Positions 62,011 to 64,000 of a DNA stretch of 64,000 bases are shown piece by piece. The stretch is from the NCBI GenBank assembly GCA_029891385.1, contig CM057230.1:51625414-51689413 (forward strand). The letters are read 5' to 3'. The notes beneath the pieces are model-generated. The model was not told where the DNA came from. It worked only from the letters and a program-made list of their open reading frames with translations, and made no database searches. The first letter of the stretch is position 1. Each line of letters begins with the position of its first letter. The translations under genes were made by a program, and so were the position numbers. This DNA is from Erythroxylum novogranatense (Eukaryota > Streptophyta > Magnoliopsida > Malpighiales > Erythroxylaceae).

Positions 62011-64000
62011 CTTCTTCCTTGATTAGTTAAGCTTCTCCTTCATCTTCCTCTCTCTATTTGAGTACTTTACTAGCCTGAGATCGCCTTCTATTAGTCTTTT
62101 ATTTGAAAAAGGATGATTTATTAGTATATAAGTCGGTTGGCTTGCATTTGAGAGTGAAGAGACTTACAAAATTGTTAAAGATTGTATTTTGAATAAGTTG
62201 GAAATCGTGGATGCTAGACTACAAGATTAATGATTAACTGTCCAACACTCGAATGCAAGCTCCAATATTATATTACAAGGTGAAGAGATAGTTCAATATT
62301 CAAATGTTATAATAGATCACTTGAACCAAAATAGGATTGAAACTCATGAAAAGAACTATATTGGAATTAAAGGAATCAAAATCAAGAAGAGCATTGTTTT
62401 AGGTAAGAGACTGAGGGGTGGCTTGGAAAAGGCTTTGAAAAAAAAGGAAATCAACCAAAAAAGTTCAAACTCTAACAAATCTTACAATTGCAACACGAAC
62501 ATTACCATTTAATCTTGAGGTTTTATTTCTAAATTAAAATTTTGAAAGGATGTAGTTTCGCAAAATCTTGGTTTTGTCATAATTATTTTGAACTATATTT
62601 GTGGTTGCTTGATGTAAAGCAATTGTATCAATAATGTATGAATTTTATAACACAAATGAAAATAGAAAAATTAAAGGTGAAATAAATAAATTAACACCCG
62701 AGATTTGGTAATGCAATTTGGCACACCTTGCCTACGTCTGTGAGGCCCTTACCCAGCTTAATCATTTTCACCTAATTACAATAGTTTTATACAAGGCTTT
62801 ACTGAGCTGACTCACTCAACCTTTGACACTATCCCTCATCCTCATACCCCATTAAAGTAAATCACTCCCAATAACACGATCACCTCATGTTAATCTCAAC
62901 AGAAGATTTTCACAATAATGTTTTATAATGATAATGAGAATTAAACAACTCAAGTGATTATACCAATAAAGACAAAAACAAAGAAAAAAAACTTAAGATA
63001 AAACCACTCCCCTAAATATGTAGCTCCATCAGCCGAAAGTGTGGGAAGTGGTAGAACAATATCTACTGAGAACTATTAAAAATAATCACGATCAGTCTAC
63101 TCACAGCAGCATCAAAATAACATCAATGGAACAAATGTTCCATCACCAAAATGTCACCAAAAATACAGCTACAACACCATTCCTATACTAAACATTTGTT
63201 ATGCAAAAACAATATCTGGACAACACCTAATCATCAATCAAACCAGCAACCCTAAATAAAAAAAAAACACAACAATGAAAACTCAACAAAACAAAAAAAT
63301 TTCATCATCGAAACAGTAAACCAATATAGCTATAAAAACACACGAAAACTGTTAGAGTTTTTCATACACAAACAACTCAGGGGAAAATGCAACTGTAGAT
63401 GTGGATGGATCCTATGATATTTTCCCACTCACAAAGAAAACATAAATACTTTAAGAAATCATCAATCGAAAAATTGAATGTTTCACCACTGAAACATTAC
63501 AAATAATGGAGTTGCACACACATACGATTTTTGTACACTTTTCCCTAAAAACAACAACAATTTAACTATCCAAAAAGTTCGCACACTAATAGAGAAACAC
63601 ATCTCACATAGACAAATCTAGTCACCATAAAATCTGTTGCCAAAGATAGATAGAATTATCGAAATTATGGCTGTAAAAAATAACCCATAATCTCCCAAAA
63701 AAACAATTGCCAAGTCATAATGTATTTACCGTTTTTCCACACAAAAACAAAAACAATAGAGCCCTAGAAAATTCACGCAACCCATCAAAAATGAAGCTGT
63801 AAATCATCAATCGTAATCTTCACAAATTCAACTACCTTAGATAACAATTATCACCAAAATAGGCTTCCCAAAGATAGACACAAAAATTACCAAAAATTTG
63901 TGCACTATCTTTATTTAGATATGGTGATTTTATCCTAAATAGTAAATCCTATCTTCATTAGGATTTTATCTTTCATGTAATTTTATCTTCAGGAGTCCCA
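62011..64000. other. AT-rich intergenic DNA with a possible Copia LTR fragment
   Basis: No gene is recognised. 62670-62760 has GAGATTTGGTAATGCAATTTGGC and TTGCCTACGTCTGTGAGG (parts quoted), like the phrase ACGTGGTTCGGC...GCCTACGTCCACG found in plant Copia LTRs, so a decayed LTR may lie at about 62640-62900. The remainder is A-rich and unremarkable. The 63-codon frame 62321-62512 has no known domain. Confidence 0.4.

Overview
This is flowering-plant nuclear DNA, probably from a dicot. It is AT-rich and packed with long terminal repeat (LTR) retrotransposons, LINEs, solo LTRs and an endogenous pararetrovirus. No bacterial gene, operon or organelle gene is visible, and I cannot name the species. 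Every coding stretch I could identify belongs to a transposable element or virus, except one broken host gene: a class II LATERAL ORGAN BOUNDARIES DOMAIN (LBD) gene on the + strand. Its exons lie at 4142-4283, 20949-20990 and 21095-21268, with a possible C-terminal exon at 30234-30434.

The left half (about 3.4-30.4 kb) is that LBD gene blown apart by nested insertions. A Copia element (4284-20943, target-site duplication (TSD) CGGTC) sits inside exon 1. A gypsy-type solo LTR (4335-15974, TSD TGCCC) sits inside the Copia 5' LTR. A rearranged caulimovirid-like pararetrovirus (about 5.87-13.59 kb, coding on the minus strand) sits inside the solo LTR. A LINE (about 21291-30048, minus strand) lies just after LBD exon 2, and its RNase H domain is split by a second solo LTR of the same family (21656-24625, TSD CTGAG).

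The right half (about 32-62 kb) is a second Russian doll. A decayed Athila-like gypsy element (degenerate PBS near 35568, gag to about 36110) abuts a minus-strand gypsy element (LTR from about 36116, integrase tail at 61.63-62.0 kb). That element holds solo LTR B (37470-57108, TSD TTAAT), which holds solo LTR C (37792-54412, TSD GGCCA), which holds a Sirevirus-like Copia (39502-51128, TSD AGTCG). The Copia in turn holds a truncated gypsy piece made of an LTR, PBS and leader (about 47160-50848). A fourth family-A LTR (58489-61396, TSD GTCCT) lies in the outer gypsy element.

The most interesting signal is a shared design of the long solo LTRs (families A, B and partly C). Each shows a TATA box, a consensus splice donor, a presumed leader intron with a cluster of family-specific palindromes (CGTCGCGACG in A, GTTCACCGCGGCGAAC-like in B, TGTCCGTTAAACGGACA-like in C), a 43-67 nt exon-like segment ending in a strong donor (GTGAGTAAC in A), and then tandem hairpins whose arms differ between repeats by compensatory changes. 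This suggests that these LTR leaders are spliced, structured RNAs. In C the palindromes lie upstream of the clearest TATA box, so the parallel there is incomplete.
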